From positions 1-52,642 of the forward strand of contig PBVT01000013.1 in assembly GCA_002728755.1 (NCBI GenBank): 52,642 nt of DNA, in the 5' to 3' direction. Source of the stretch: Myxococcales bacterium (lineage in GTDB: Bacteria; Myxococcota_A; UBA9042; UBA3505). The notes under the pieces are model-generated. The model was not told the origin of the DNA and did not search any database. It saw nothing but the letters and a program-made list of their open reading frames with translations. Positions 17,132 to 26,074 of the stretch are shown in pieces; position 1 is the first letter of the stretch; every line of letters begins with the position of its first letter. The translations under genes were made by a program, and so were the position numbers.

Positions 17132-17773
17132 ATGGGACGTCCCAAGAAAATCGAAGGCCAGATACCGACCCGAGAGCGGATTCTTTCAGCGGCAGAGATG
17201 GCGTTTTCTGAATCGGGTCTGAATGGCGTTCGCCTTAGCCAGATTGCTGACAATGTTGGCATCCGTGCGCCGTCTCTACTGTATCATTTCCCGACCAAGC
17301 AGGCGTTATATAACGAGGTTATCAAGCGGATCTTCAGCCAGCTGGAGCGAGCGGTTCTTGATGGCATGCGGACCTCGGGTAACCTGGAGAACCAAATCCA
17401 GCAACTGGCTGACACTCTCGTGATGTTGGTGTCGACACGCAAGACGTTCCTTCGATTGGTTGTTCGCGAGATACTCAGCCCGATCCAGGACAAGAGCCCC
17501 GCGATTGAAGGGCTTCGGCGGCTTGTGGATGTTCTGACCTTTTTCCTTGTGGACCGTGGTGCCGGCTCGGATGAGATCCCTGTACGTGAGGCCGTGATGC
17601 AACTGATCTCCGGCTTCCTATTGCGTGGTTCTGCAGCACCTTCCGTTTCCCCTCTTTGGACGAGCCAGCCAGCGACGGAGGCCATGGCCTTTCGACTACT
17701 CGTCGCGGACGGCTCTTCACCCAACGAATGTTTAAACTTCCCTTATGAACAAGGCGTCTCTGGGCATGGATAA
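17132..17773 (+). CDS. TetR-family transcriptional regulator
   Basis: 213 residues. N-terminal helix-turn-helix: RERILSAAEMAFSESGLNGV then LSQIADNVGIRAPSLLYHF, ending in the TetR signature F-x-x-K (FPTKQALY). The C-terminal ligand domain is divergent, as usual. It lies inside the operon, 16 bases after the methyltransferase, and overlaps the next gene by 29 bases. It probably represses its own operon through the tandem dyads at 12731-12767, with the pathway product or a precursor as inducer. Sites of related sequence ahead of gltB and of the CxxCH lipoprotein gene suggest a small regulon (inference). Confidence 0.93.
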   Translation: MGRPKKIEGQIPTRERILSAAEMAFSESGLNGVRLSQIADNVGIRAPSLLYHFPTKQALYNEVIKRIFSQLERAVLDGMRTSGNLENQIQQLADTLVMLVSTRKTFLRLVVREILSPIQDKSPAIEGLRRLVDVLTFFLVDRGAGSDEIPVREAVMQLISGFLLRGSAAPSVSPLWTSQPATEAMAFRLLVADGSSPNECLNFPYEQGVSGHG

Positions 17774-19034
17774 TCGAATGAATTCTCTACCACAGGTTCC
17801 AGACTATATTACGCGATTGCTACCTCAGGTCGCAGGCAAACCAATCAGCGCGGTCAAGCGCGAGTTGGGTTTACGTGAGGTCATTAAATTGGCTTCGAAT
17901 GAAAACCCACTGGGCCCATCCGAACGCGCGATTGAAGCTATGGAACAGGCTGTACGTGATGCGCACCGCTATCCAGATGCCGGTCAATACGATTTACGGC
18001 TCGCTTTAGCCGAACATCATGGTCTTGCCCGTGAAGAGGTTGTCCTTGGAAACGGTTCAAGCGAATTGATCGATCTGCTGATTCGGACCTATGTGGATGC
18101 AAATAGTCATGTGTTGACCAGTGAGGGGTCATTTATTGCTTATAAAATGAGCACAGAATCCCTTGGGCGTGAGTTCCGGACCGTACCGCTTACAGCGGAG
18201 CATGGTTACGATCTCGATGCCATGCTTGAAGCCATGACACCCCAGACCCGGTTGGTGTTCATCGCCAATCCAAACAACCCCACAGGAACCATGGTTGGTA
18301 GGGACGAGTTACAACGTTTCATTGAAAAGATGGACGCAAAGACGGGCCCTACGCCACCTCTGTTGGTTCTTGATGAGGCCTATTGCGAATATATTGAGCC
18401 AAGCCTCGCTCCCGATAGTCTGGCTATCCTCAAAGAGCGTCCAGGAACTGTGTTGTTGCGCACATTCTCGAAAGCCTATGGCCTCGCTGGTCTCCGCTGT
18501 GGCTATGCGTTGGCATGCAGTGAAATCGTGGGGCATCTGAATAACGTACGTTCACCATTTAATGTGGGGAGCATCGCTCAGATCGCAGCCATTGCGGCGC
18601 TGGCCGATACACCGTACCTGGAAGCGACCATAGCCACGAACCACAAGAACCGGAAAGCTCTCGAGAAATCGTTGGTTGCCCGTGGGTTTTCGGTGACGCC
18701 CAGCCACGCGAACTTTCTTCTGGTTGATTTGAAGTGCGACGGAAAACGAATCTTTGAGCGTCTACTTCAGCATGGAGTAATCACTCGCCCGGTTGGGGTC
18801 TATGGTTTACCCAACTGCCTACGTATTACCGTGGGAACGGCTGCGGAGAACGCGCGTCTGCTGGACGCGGTAGACGCGATCTTCCATGTGCGACCACAGC
18901 GATTGGTAGTGACTGACCGCAATTTGTGGCGGCAGATGGCTCGAATGGCGCGAGCCCAATTACGCAAGTTACAGCCGAACCGCATCGGTGCGCAGCGTGA
19001 GGACCAGCGTAAGGTTCAGGGGATCGCCCAATAG
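17745..19034 (+). CDS. HisC-like class I/II aminotransferase
   Basis: 429 residues counted from the ATG at 17745; starts at 17766 or 17778 are also plausible, since no start has a convincing ribosome-binding site and all overlap or abut the tetR stop. PLP fold-type I features: SNENPLGPS, NPNNPTGTM, DEAYCEY, and RTFSKAYGLAGLRCGY with the PLP Lys243. This is the histidinol-phosphate aminotransferase family, whose members also act on aromatic amino acids. The C-terminus has an extra basic helix (RMARAQLRKLQPNRIG). No other histidine gene is nearby, so a pathway-specific role is likely: exchange between an aromatic amino acid and its 2-oxo acid, feeding the ThDP enzyme (inference). Last gene of the operon; convergent with the next. 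Confidence 0.87.
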   Translation: MNKASLGMDNRMNSLPQVPDYITRLLPQVAGKPISAVKRELGLREVIKLASNENPLGPSERAIEAMEQAVRDAHRYPDAGQYDLRLALAEHHGLAREEVVLGNGSSELIDLLIRTYVDANSHVLTSEGSFIAYKMSTESLGREFRTVPLTAEHGYDLDAMLEAMTPQTRLVFIANPNNPTGTMVGRDELQRFIEKMDAKTGPTPPLLVLDEAYCEYIEPSLAPDSLAILKERPGTVLLRTFSKAYGLAGLRCGYALACSEIVGHLNNVRSPFNVGSIAQIAAIAALADTPYLEATIATNHKNRKALEKSLVARGFSVTPSHANFLLVDLKCDGKRIFERLLQHGVITRPVGVYGLPNCLRITVGTAAENARLLDAVDAIFHVRPQRLVVTDRNLWRQMARMARAQLRKLQPNRIGAQREDQRKVQGIAQ

Positions 19035-19054
19035 AAGGCGACCCGTCGTTTGGG

Positions 19055-20383
19055 CTACGGTGCCGTACCTTCCAGGAATCCACGTAGAACCCGCAGATCA
19101 TTATCGACGTCTTCGACGACACGCGGTGAAATGGTCGCGCTCCGATCCTCGAAGTAGGAGAAGGTGTGGAAGTCGAATAATGGGTCTTGCAGCCGGTGAC
19201 AGGATGCGCAGGTTGTGTTGGATACAAACGTCTGCGTTGGATCTGCGATCATCGCGCCAAGAACATCGATATTGGAGTCACCCACTAAGACCTGCTGTGC
19301 GAGCTCTTCTGCCACCGCTGGGTCCGTAAGGGCATCTAACACGGCCTGATCTTCACCAGCCGTCGAGACCGTTTGATGGGATCCGATATTGACCAGAATC
19401 TCGCCTGTTGTACGGCTACGTACGGTGAGGTCCTTCTGGGTGATTTCTCCTTCGTAACCATCGAATGCAATGAAGACCCAGGAATCGATCGACGCGGGGC
19501 TTTGACCTTCGGGAAGAGAGAAGGAAGTAAGCTCATGCAATGCCCACGGCTGTGCGTAACTCCAGAGAAAGTCATACAGTCGTTCGTGGAACTCGGAAGC
19601 TATTTCGTCCCCCTGGTAATATTCATTGCGAACATCTACGCCGCTCCAGGATGCATCATCGGCGGCCAGAACCCGCAGGTCGGCTACGTCCGAAATCAAT
19701 CGGTTCATCGCAAGGTTTCGCTCGTCCTCTAAATCCTGGAGAATTGCTGCGTCCAGGTCTTCCATGGGAAGTCCACTATTGATATGTTCCAGGACGGTCT
19801 CCAGGGCACTCGATAATTGTGTTGCGTCCCAGTACGGTTGGACACGATAGAGAGCATGGATCGCACGATCGTCTGCATATCGGTCGACGTGAATAAAGCC
19901 GTAGAGCGCATGGTTCTCAAGGACCGGCTGCCAGACGATACGTACCTGAGGCCAACAAAATCCTCCGGGCAGATGGCCTGGAAAGTGACCAAGAGGGCCA
20001 CATGGGGCGATTCGCACGGAGACGACGCGCCAGTCTCCATACCAGTTTTCCACCTCCAGGGCGTCGGCAACATCTGTGTCCAGGTAGGCGTCCGATACCT
20101 GTTGAAGCCAGGTTTCGGAGAGCAGCACATCGCCATCCTGGGTGGGGTACCCGGCTTGTAGGGCGGGCTCTGCATCCATGGGGATTAGGATGGCAAGATC
20201 CTGTTCCTCGGGAAAACCTGCAGGAAGCAAGGAAGAGGAGCTGGGATCATCGGCTTTCGAGCCGCCGGCTGGAAGACCCGATGCGGCAGCAGTGTCCGTG
20301 TTTACGCCTGGTTCACAGCCCATGAGGCCAAGAGACAGTACCAGCGCGCTGAAAAGGGTAGGGAGCACAGGAAGTTTTCGCAT
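19055..20383 (-). CDS. Lipoprotein with single C-terminal CxxCH heme-c motif
   Basis: 442 residues. Lipobox LGLMGC (Cys23) after a clean signal peptide, then a Ser/Asp-rich linker and a large domain I do not recognise. CASCH at residues 392-396 is a c-type heme attachment site; the axial partner could be one of the later residues (DFHTF). GGAG 7 bases ahead supports the ATG at 20383. Predicted location: lipid-anchored, periplasmic or surface, possibly a redox or sensing protein. The promoter region carries TTGACA followed 6 bases later by the perfect dyad CTGCCGATCGGCAG, mirroring the biosynthetic operon's promoter, so it may be co-regulated with that operon. Confidence 0.72.
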   Translation of the reverse strand: MRKLPVLPTLFSALVLSLGLMGCEPGVNTDTAAASGLPAGGSKADDPSSSSLLPAGFPEEQDLAILIPMDAEPALQAGYPTQDGDVLLSETWLQQVSDAYLDTDVADALEVENWYGDWRVVSVRIAPCGPLGHFPGHLPGGFCWPQVRIVWQPVLENHALYGFIHVDRYADDRAIHALYRVQPYWDATQLSSALETVLEHINSGLPMEDLDAAILQDLEDERNLAMNRLISDVADLRVLAADDASWSGVDVRNEYYQGDEIASEFHERLYDFLWSYAQPWALHELTSFSLPEGQSPASIDSWVFIAFDGYEGEITQKDLTVRSRTTGEILVNIGSHQTVSTAGEDQAVLDALTDPAVAEELAQQVLVGDSNIDVLGAMIADPTQTFVSNTTCASCHRLQDPLFDFHTFSYFEDRSATISPRVVEDVDNDLRVLRGFLEGTAP

Positions 20384-20497
20384 CTTAATTCTCCAGAATT
20401 ACGAGTAATTCTCGCGTACAAATCGTTTTGCCTGGCTGGTTGGACAGCCGAATTCAGGCGCTTCTTACCCCATGTAAAAAACCGCTTCAACAAAAAA

Positions 20498-20511
20498 CTG
20501 CCGATCGGCAG
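20498..20511. promoter_or_regulatory. Perfect dyad operator CTGCCGATCGGCAG
   Basis: 14-bp perfect palindrome 115 bases upstream of the CxxCH lipoprotein gene. On the minus strand TTGACA (20518-20523) precedes it by 6 bases, the same -35-then-operator arrangement seen at 12721-12744. The motif matches the operators ahead of gltB and the biosynthetic operon. Binding by the TetR-family protein at 17132 is inference. Confidence 0.68.
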
Positions 20512-20569
20512 ATAAAATGTCAAAACAGGCTGATATAGCTGCTCTATCCAGGCCCCTGGCGAAGCAAAT

Positions 20570-22939
20570 CTACTGGGCCGTAACCGTATATAGCTTCGCC
20601 TGGGGTTGAGCGCTAAAGGTAACGGATAGCCCCGTGGACATGAGCTCGGCGCCGGTGCGCATCGTTATAGAGCCGTCGTCTCGATCCTGTACGGCGTAGG
20701 TCGTGCCAGGAATCAACCCCACCATTGCCACCGACATCGTCGTCGCACCGCAGGCCTCACGGCGAAACACCTGAACGAGCGCCTGTGCCGCGTCGGGACG
20801 CACATATTCGAAGGCCACGCAGGCTGTGTTTTCGTTGTTGGTACCGGTGAGGGTGACGAAGTCGCCTGAGAACAGGTGCCGTAGGTCGTGTAGTTCGTTT
20901 AATGACGCTTCGGCCTGTGCCCATTGCTCGGGAGAGAGCGCGTTATAGTTCTGGGCCAGTACAAAATGGGCGCCATAACCACTTCGAACGTTGTACTGGT
21001 TCAAGCTGGCGGCTCCAATACCGGTGGTGGGCAACCATTTCGAGAGGCCAAAGGTGTGATTTTGTTGGCCGGATGGATCCCATAGATAGTCGCTCCGGGT
21101 GAGAACGAAACTTCGACGCAAGGTCTCGAGATCGATGCGCCGTCCACCGGACGCGCAGTTGTCGATGATGAGGGCCGGGTGGGCTGCTCGTAAGGCGTCG
21201 AAGTAGGTGTATAGCCCCGTTATGTACCGTATCTCTGTTATACCCTGACGGTCGGAAGCGTCCTGACTTCGCCAATACCGCAGCGGGTAGAGGTTGAAGT
21301 CATGACGATAGATATCGATCCCGATGGCGCTGATCATCTGTGACACCGTTTGGATCAACCAGGCACGGGCATCAGGGTTGCCCAGGTCCAAAAGGTGAAA
21401 GCTGTCGTAAAGTTGGTAGGCGATCTCCGGTGGGAGATCTCCAGGGGGTGCGATGAGCCACTCCGGGTGCTCTATATATAGATCGGTACCCGGCATTACA
21501 CGCTCGGGCTCGAACCATAAGAGATAACGTAAACCGGCCGCGTGTGCCGCGGCTGCGATGGGCGCTAGACCATTCGGAAAACGGATAGGATCGGGTTCGA
21601 AATTACCAACGGAGCCGGCCCAGGACTGTCCCGCGTCCGTGAGCTTGAACCAGCCTGCATCCATCCAGAAGGTGTCGACTGGTAGGGAATGCGCGGCCAG
21701 TTGATTGATCATGCCCAGCATGGAGGCTTCATCGACGGTCTCAAAGATCATGGCCGGTGAGGCGGCGATGGGTGGCGAAGCGGGCGCACCGGCGACCTGT
21801 GGAGAGTAGTGGGCCCGAAGGAGTCGTCGCAAGAAGACCTGGCCACGGTAGTAGTCTGGACCATCATAGAAGAGGAGAGTGATGGATGGAGTACGAATCG
21901 CCTCTTCCGGATAAAGACTCAAATGGGTCAGAGCCATGCCGGCGTCGATATGCACGGGCCCGCTACCGTCGCGGGTCATGCGGACGTCCCATTGTCCGGT
22001 CCAGCCGATACCTACGATAACGCCGGATCCTCCCGGATAGTCGATGTTGACCAAAGGTAGCGCTCCGTCCGAAGAGCGCCCTTCGTATGGGCTAAGGTTA
22101 AAGGACTCTCCCGGATGTAGTTCCGTCTTTCGTAAGGCAAAATCATCGATTTCGGCGTGACTCCCCTGAGCATGGTGTAGCGAAAATGGTTCGGCAAAAC
22201 CCTCGGGGCCAAAGGGTGTGCTCAGGGGCAATATGGTGTCGAGGATCGGCGTATTTTCGGGCCCGGTATGCTCGAAATGTACGACCCACTCGACCGACGC
22301 AAAATCATAGCGTTCGACAACTTCGATACGTACGACCAACCCTGTTCCGGGATCTGTGGCCTTGATGGTCCGTGTGGCGAATTCCTCCACAAGTCGCTCT
22401 CGCTCCCGGCTGATCTCCCAGGAGGGGAGAAGCTGACTGGAATGAACGCCTCCGTACGAGAAGGAAACCGGCAGATGACCTCCTTCTCCAAAGGCTTGTT
22501 CGGCCCAGGCCAGGGCGGTCAATATCTCTGGATCGACAACTTCTGGCCATTCGGTCGATGCCGTATCTTCTATCTGGGTGTCGGGATCTTCTATCTGGGT
22601 GTCGGGAGTCGAATCGGGTTGTGCGCTGCTTGTATCGGAGACATCGCTCAGGGGCAGGTCATCCATCGTTTCGGGAGAATGAATATCGACGGAGCCGGTA
22701 TCGCTCCAAGAATCCATTGAGAGGTCCTTGAACTCGGTCGTATCCGCATCGCTTGGGGTCGTCGTGGTATCGATCGGTTGGTTGGTATCGATCGGTTGGC
22801 TGGTATCGCTATTGGATTCAAGATCGGATGCGATGTCCTTCCCCTCTGTGGGCGGAATATGCTGCACCTGGCTACAACCACTACCGAGCAGAGAGAGCAT
22901 CCAGACTCCTGCCAGGGCGTATATTGCAGTTGCTCGCAT
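20570..22939 (-). CDS. GH36 alpha-galactosidase-like lipoprotein
   Basis: 789 residues from the ATG at 22939, chosen for AGGAGG 6 bases upstream; an in-frame TTG at 22984 would add 15 residues. Lipobox LLGSGC, then a ~110-residue linker with tandem repeats (QPIDTN, DTQIED). The catalytic part has the N-terminal beta-sandwich, then the barrel with DTFWMDAGWF, YLLWFEPERV, IYRHDFN (nucleophile Asp, about 537), IIDNCASGGRRIDLE and RSDYLW (acid/base Asp, about 607), followed by a C-terminal beta domain. These are GH36 signatures. It probably removes alpha-galactosyl or related sugars from polysaccharides at the cell surface. The typical KWD nucleophile motif reads RHD here, so the exact specificity may differ. 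Confidence 0.88.
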   Translation of the reverse strand: MRATAIYALAGVWMLSLLGSGCSQVQHIPPTEGKDIASDLESNSDTSQPIDTNQPIDTTTTPSDADTTEFKDLSMDSWSDTGSVDIHSPETMDDLPLSDVSDTSSAQPDSTPDTQIEDPDTQIEDTASTEWPEVVDPEILTALAWAEQAFGEGGHLPVSFSYGGVHSSQLLPSWEISRERERLVEEFATRTIKATDPGTGLVVRIEVVERYDFASVEWVVHFEHTGPENTPILDTILPLSTPFGPEGFAEPFSLHHAQGSHAEIDDFALRKTELHPGESFNLSPYEGRSSDGALPLVNIDYPGGSGVIVGIGWTGQWDVRMTRDGSGPVHIDAGMALTHLSLYPEEAIRTPSITLLFYDGPDYYRGQVFLRRLLRAHYSPQVAGAPASPPIAASPAMIFETVDEASMLGMINQLAAHSLPVDTFWMDAGWFKLTDAGQSWAGSVGNFEPDPIRFPNGLAPIAAAAHAAGLRYLLWFEPERVMPGTDLYIEHPEWLIAPPGDLPPEIAYQLYDSFHLLDLGNPDARAWLIQTVSQMISAIGIDIYRHDFNLYPLRYWRSQDASDRQGITEIRYITGLYTYFDALRAAHPALIIDNCASGGRRIDLETLRRSFVLTRSDYLWDPSGQQNHTFGLSKWLPTTGIGAASLNQYNVRSGYGAHFVLAQNYNALSPEQWAQAEASLNELHDLRHLFSGDFVTLTGTNNENTACVAFEYVRPDAAQALVQVFRREACGATTMSVAMVGLIPGTTYAVQDRDDGSITMRTGAELMSTGLSVTFSAQPQAKLYTVTAQ
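22565..22606 (-). repeat. 21-bp tandem repeat in GH36 linker
   Basis: Two identical 21-bp units (22565-22585, 22586-22606) coding DTQIEDP/DTQIEDT in the lipoprotein linker. Confidence 0.85.
22766..22801 (-). repeat. 18-bp tandem repeat in GH36 linker
   Basis: Two 18-bp units (22766-22783, 22784-22801) with one base difference, coding repeated QPIDTN in the same linker. Confidence 0.85.
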
Positions 22940-23220
22940 CAAAGTCCTCCTACCAGCGTTAATTGCGTCTATTTGGGGCTGCAATGTCTATGCCGGGCTT
23001 GAAGTCCCCACTTGAAACCAAGGGTTGAGCCCCGAAATGATGCGATTACAGACGAAGTCTATACCAGGAAACGTGGTGCACAATAAGAACACGCCCTCGG
23101 TGTTTGATTCGACCGCCGGTTGTTCAGGTCTGGATCCCTCGTGAGCCCTACATTGCATAGGAATTTTTAGCCCCAAAAATTTCCTGGGGAAAAAAGATGT
23201 TGACCGCCAACCCTGCTATT

Positions 23221-23239
23221 GATATCGATTTTCAATATC
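23221..23239. promoter_or_regulatory. Fur-box-like site ahead of iron operon
   Basis: GATATCGATTTTCAATATC matches the 19-bp Fur consensus GATAATGATAATCATTATC at 14 positions. It lies about 60 bases ahead of the DUF4856 lipoprotein gene, just after TTGACC (23200-23205), and overlaps the expected -10 region, as a repressor site would. Apart from this, 22940-23300 holds a small CCCCA/TGGGG hairpin near 23171-23190 and no gene. Confidence 0.7.
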
Positions 23240-23300
23240 GATTGATTCTGGGGGCTCTCTGTTTTCGAGGCCAGAAGCCATTTAAATCAAGGAAAGAGAA

Positions 23301-24743
23301 ATGCGGTACCGCCCCTGCTCAAAAATTCTAACTACACTTTTAGCCGTTTCGGTTCTTTTTGCCTGCTCCGATGGCCACGACCACGGAGTCGATACGACGT
23401 CTACTGATGAAGGTGCCGGTGAACTGGAGATTCCGTCCGCATATGTCTTTTTCGATGACGAAGGGAACAACACGACTTCCTATGCCGGTCAGACCATGCG
23501 GCAGGTATGTATGGTGGGAATGAAGAGTTATATCGGTGAGATAACCGGAAAGATCGATAACGACGGATGGACCCCGGCAGAAGGGGAAATTGTGGAGAAC
23601 CTGACGCTATTCTATTCCATGAGCGAAGAGCTTGCTGAGGGGCGGGAAATTCCGAATTGGATGATGGGCGATGAGCCTCTTGAACAGCACCAGCTGTTTT
23701 ACTCGGACTTCCCCAGCATCAAGAGCCTCAGTGGTAAGATCGCTGGTAACGATAGTGGTTCCCACAAGGACTGGGCCACAGAATTCGAGGGCTGGGATCA
23801 TAGCGAAATTACTTCCCCCGAGAGCCTTGTTCTTCATTGGTTCGCCCAAATCGAGGCGGCGGCTATCGCTCGCGCCAATGGCGAAATCCCACTGGATCCA
23901 ACGGGCGCACCGATTTCCAGCGTTTATTTGACCGCAGACGGTACGGATCTTCAGCAGCTTCTGCAGAAGTTCCTCATGGGGGCTGTATCGTTCTCCCAGG
24001 GAACCGACGACTACATGGATGAGGGGCTGACCAAGTCCAACGCCACCAAGGAAGGGAAAAACTATAGTGACCTGGCCCATGCCTGGGATGAAGGCTATGG
24101 CTACTTCGGTGCTGCTGTAGATTACCTGGACTACACCGATGACGAAATCGCCGGTAAAGGCGGTCGTCCTGAGTATAGTAACGGTTACCATGACACCAAT
24201 GGTGACGGAAAAATCGATCTCCTCAGTGAGCTGAATTTTGGTCACGCTGTAAACGCTGCCAAACGTGATCGGAAGGACTCGGGTACGGATTTTACCACCG
24301 AAGCGGGAACCGCTTTTATTCATGGGCGTGCGATCATCGCGGCTGCTGGAGAAGAGCTTACGGATGATGAGATGGCTGCTCTGGTAGAGCAACGTGACAT
24401 CGCGGTATGGGCCTGGGAGAAGGCCATCGCGGGTACGGCGCTTCACTACATCAAGGATGTCCAGGGCGATATGGCCGCGTTCGGTTCGAACGACTACAGC
24501 TTCAGCGACCATGCGAAACATTGGTCGGAACTCAAAGGCTTCTCCCTTTCTCTGCAGTTCAGCCCCCATAGCCCAATGACCGATGCGCAGTTCACGGAGC
24601 TGCAGGGTCTTATCGGGACCGCACCTGTGTTGCCGAACGCCGAACAGGCCGCTATTGATGCTTACGCCGCCAACCTGGATGCTGCCATTGAGTTACTGCA
24701 AACGGCGTACGGGTTCTCCGAACAGAACATTGGAGCGTGGTAA
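23301..24743 (+). CDS. DUF4856-family lipoprotein, iron operon
   Basis: 480 residues. AAGGAAAGAG stands just ahead of the ATG. Lipobox VLFAC (Cys22), then a His/Asp-rich patch (SDGHDHG) and a long helical domain. YAGQTMRQVCMVGMKSYIGE and the later acidic segments resemble DUF4856, a family often found beside imelysin and TonB-receptor genes. First gene of a block expected to be Fur-controlled; its stop overlaps the next start (TAATG). Location: lipid-anchored in the outer or inner membrane. Role in iron handling is inferred from the operon, not from a known activity. Confidence 0.78.
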   Translation: MRYRPCSKILTTLLAVSVLFACSDGHDHGVDTTSTDEGAGELEIPSAYVFFDDEGNNTTSYAGQTMRQVCMVGMKSYIGEITGKIDNDGWTPAEGEIVENLTLFYSMSEELAEGREIPNWMMGDEPLEQHQLFYSDFPSIKSLSGKIAGNDSGSHKDWATEFEGWDHSEITSPESLVLHWFAQIEAAAIARANGEIPLDPTGAPISSVYLTADGTDLQQLLQKFLMGAVSFSQGTDDYMDEGLTKSNATKEGKNYSDLAHAWDEGYGYFGAAVDYLDYTDDEIAGKGGRPEYSNGYHDTNGDGKIDLLSELNFGHAVNAAKRDRKDSGTDFTTEAGTAFIHGRAIIAAAGEELTDDEMAALVEQRDIAVWAWEKAIAGTALHYIKDVQGDMAAFGSNDYSFSDHAKHWSELKGFSLSLQFSPHSPMTDAQFTELQGLIGTAPVLPNAEQAAIDAYAANLDAAIELLQTAYGFSEQNIGAW

Positions 24744-26068
24744 TGAAGTCTGGGTTCTCGAAACAAAGTCCTCATTCTCATCCGACCTTCTTCAGTAGGA
24801 GAATTTCGAATACCCTGACTTTCGGGCTCGCCATGCTGCTCTTTGGGAGCATTATGGCGTGCTCGGGCGCAAACGAGACGACCCCATCGGTGGATGCGTC
24901 TTCGGTCCAGGTTGAGGATACGGGCCTATCACCCGATATTCTCGAACCGAGTTTCGAACATTTGGCTCTTTTAGCCAGCGTGTCGAACAACGTCATTTCC
25001 CCTCTCCTCGGGGATTTTCAGGTTTTGACCCACGATCTTCACGCCACGGCGGTCGTTTATGCAGACCTTGTACATAACGGGGAGACGGACACCGCGGAGG
25101 CTTTGGCAGACCTGCAATCTTCCTGGTCGTCGACTATGGATACGTGGCAGGAACTCGAGTTGCTGCAGATCGGGCCCGCGGCTGCCGTATCGGAATTTGT
25201 CGGTGGTGAGGGACTGCGCGATGAAATCTATTCCTGGCCATCTGTAAACACATGCCGTGTGGATCAAGAGATCGTCGAAAATGTGTTCGCCGACGACATC
25301 TTTTTCGAGCAGAATCTGGTGAATGTCTATGGGCTGGACGCCCTTGAATATCTGCTCTTCTACCACGAGTCGGACAACACCTGCTCGTCCCTGGTGAAAA
25401 TCAACAGCGATGGTTTGTGGGCTGCTCTGAACGATACGGAAAAGGCGCAACGACGAGTGGATTATGCGGTGGTCTTGACCGAGAGTATCAAGGAGCACGC
25501 CGATCAATTACTTCTACTATGGACAGAAGCAGATACTGGGTTTACGAAGCAGCTGAGCGAGGCGGGGCTCGATACATCCGTCTATGAGACAAGCCAGCTA
25601 GCCATGGATGAACTTTTTGCGGCGCTGTTCACTCTCGATACGGTCGTAAAGGACAAGAAGATGGCTATCCCCCTGGGGATCAGCGATTCCTGCTCTGGCG
25701 ACATCTGCGTTGACGAGTTGGAATCAAGATGGGCGCATTATTCCAAGGAGAACATCATCGCGAACCTTAAAGGGTTTCAGCGAGCGTTCCTGGGCGGTGC
25801 CCCGCCTGACGGTGATTGGGGCTTCGATGATGCCTTGGTCGAGGCGGGGGCCGAAGCTCTGGCACAAGAGATAAAGGAAGACGTAGAGAATGCGTTGAGT
25901 GTTTTAGAAGGTATGCCAGACTCCTTCCTTGAACATCTTGAGAGCGCAGATGGTCAGGCCCAGCAAGCCTATGAAGCCGTGAAAAAAGTCACCGACCATT
26001 TGAAAGGTGATGTTCCCGCGGTGTTGAAGCTGGAGATCCCCAAAGAAGCAGCCGGAGACGCCGATTAG
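24743..26068 (+). CDS. Imelysin-like lipoprotein
   Basis: 441 residues from the ATG at 24743, which shares its A with the previous stop codon. Long basic N-region, lipobox SIMAC. The mature part is helical and imelysin-like (M75/insulin-cleaving membrane protease family): SWPSVNTCRVDQEI and GLDALEYLLF are typical landmarks. The family motif GxHxxE appears as GLDALE, with Asp instead of His (about residues 187-192), so a metal-binding role may be changed. The second half repeats the four-helix pattern (SCSGDICVDELE). Imelysin proteins are iron-regulated and occur in iron-uptake operons; here it lies directly before the receptor gene, 6 bases apart. Peptidase activity is not implied. Confidence 0.85.
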   Translation: MKSGFSKQSPHSHPTFFSRRISNTLTFGLAMLLFGSIMACSGANETTPSVDASSVQVEDTGLSPDILEPSFEHLALLASVSNNVISPLLGDFQVLTHDLHATAVVYADLVHNGETDTAEALADLQSSWSSTMDTWQELELLQIGPAAAVSEFVGGEGLRDEIYSWPSVNTCRVDQEIVENVFADDIFFEQNLVNVYGLDALEYLLFYHESDNTCSSLVKINSDGLWAALNDTEKAQRRVDYAVVLTESIKEHADQLLLLWTEADTGFTKQLSEAGLDTSVYETSQLAMDELFAALFTLDTVVKDKKMAIPLGISDSCSGDICVDELESRWAHYSKENIIANLKGFQRAFLGGAPPDGDWGFDDALVEAGAEALAQEIKEDVENALSVLEGMPDSFLEHLESADGQAQQAYEAVKKVTDHLKGDVPAVLKLEIPKEAAGDAD

Positions 26069-26074
26069 AGGATT

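Noticed and set aside
17745..19034. Genuine histidine biosynthesis hisC
   Set aside because: Family match is real, but no other his gene is near and it is the last gene of the biosynthetic operon, so the symbol was not used.
23607..24569. Long antisense frame (320 codons) over the DUF4856 gene
   Set aside because: The plus-strand gene has a ribosome-binding site, lipobox and family features; the antisense protein has none.
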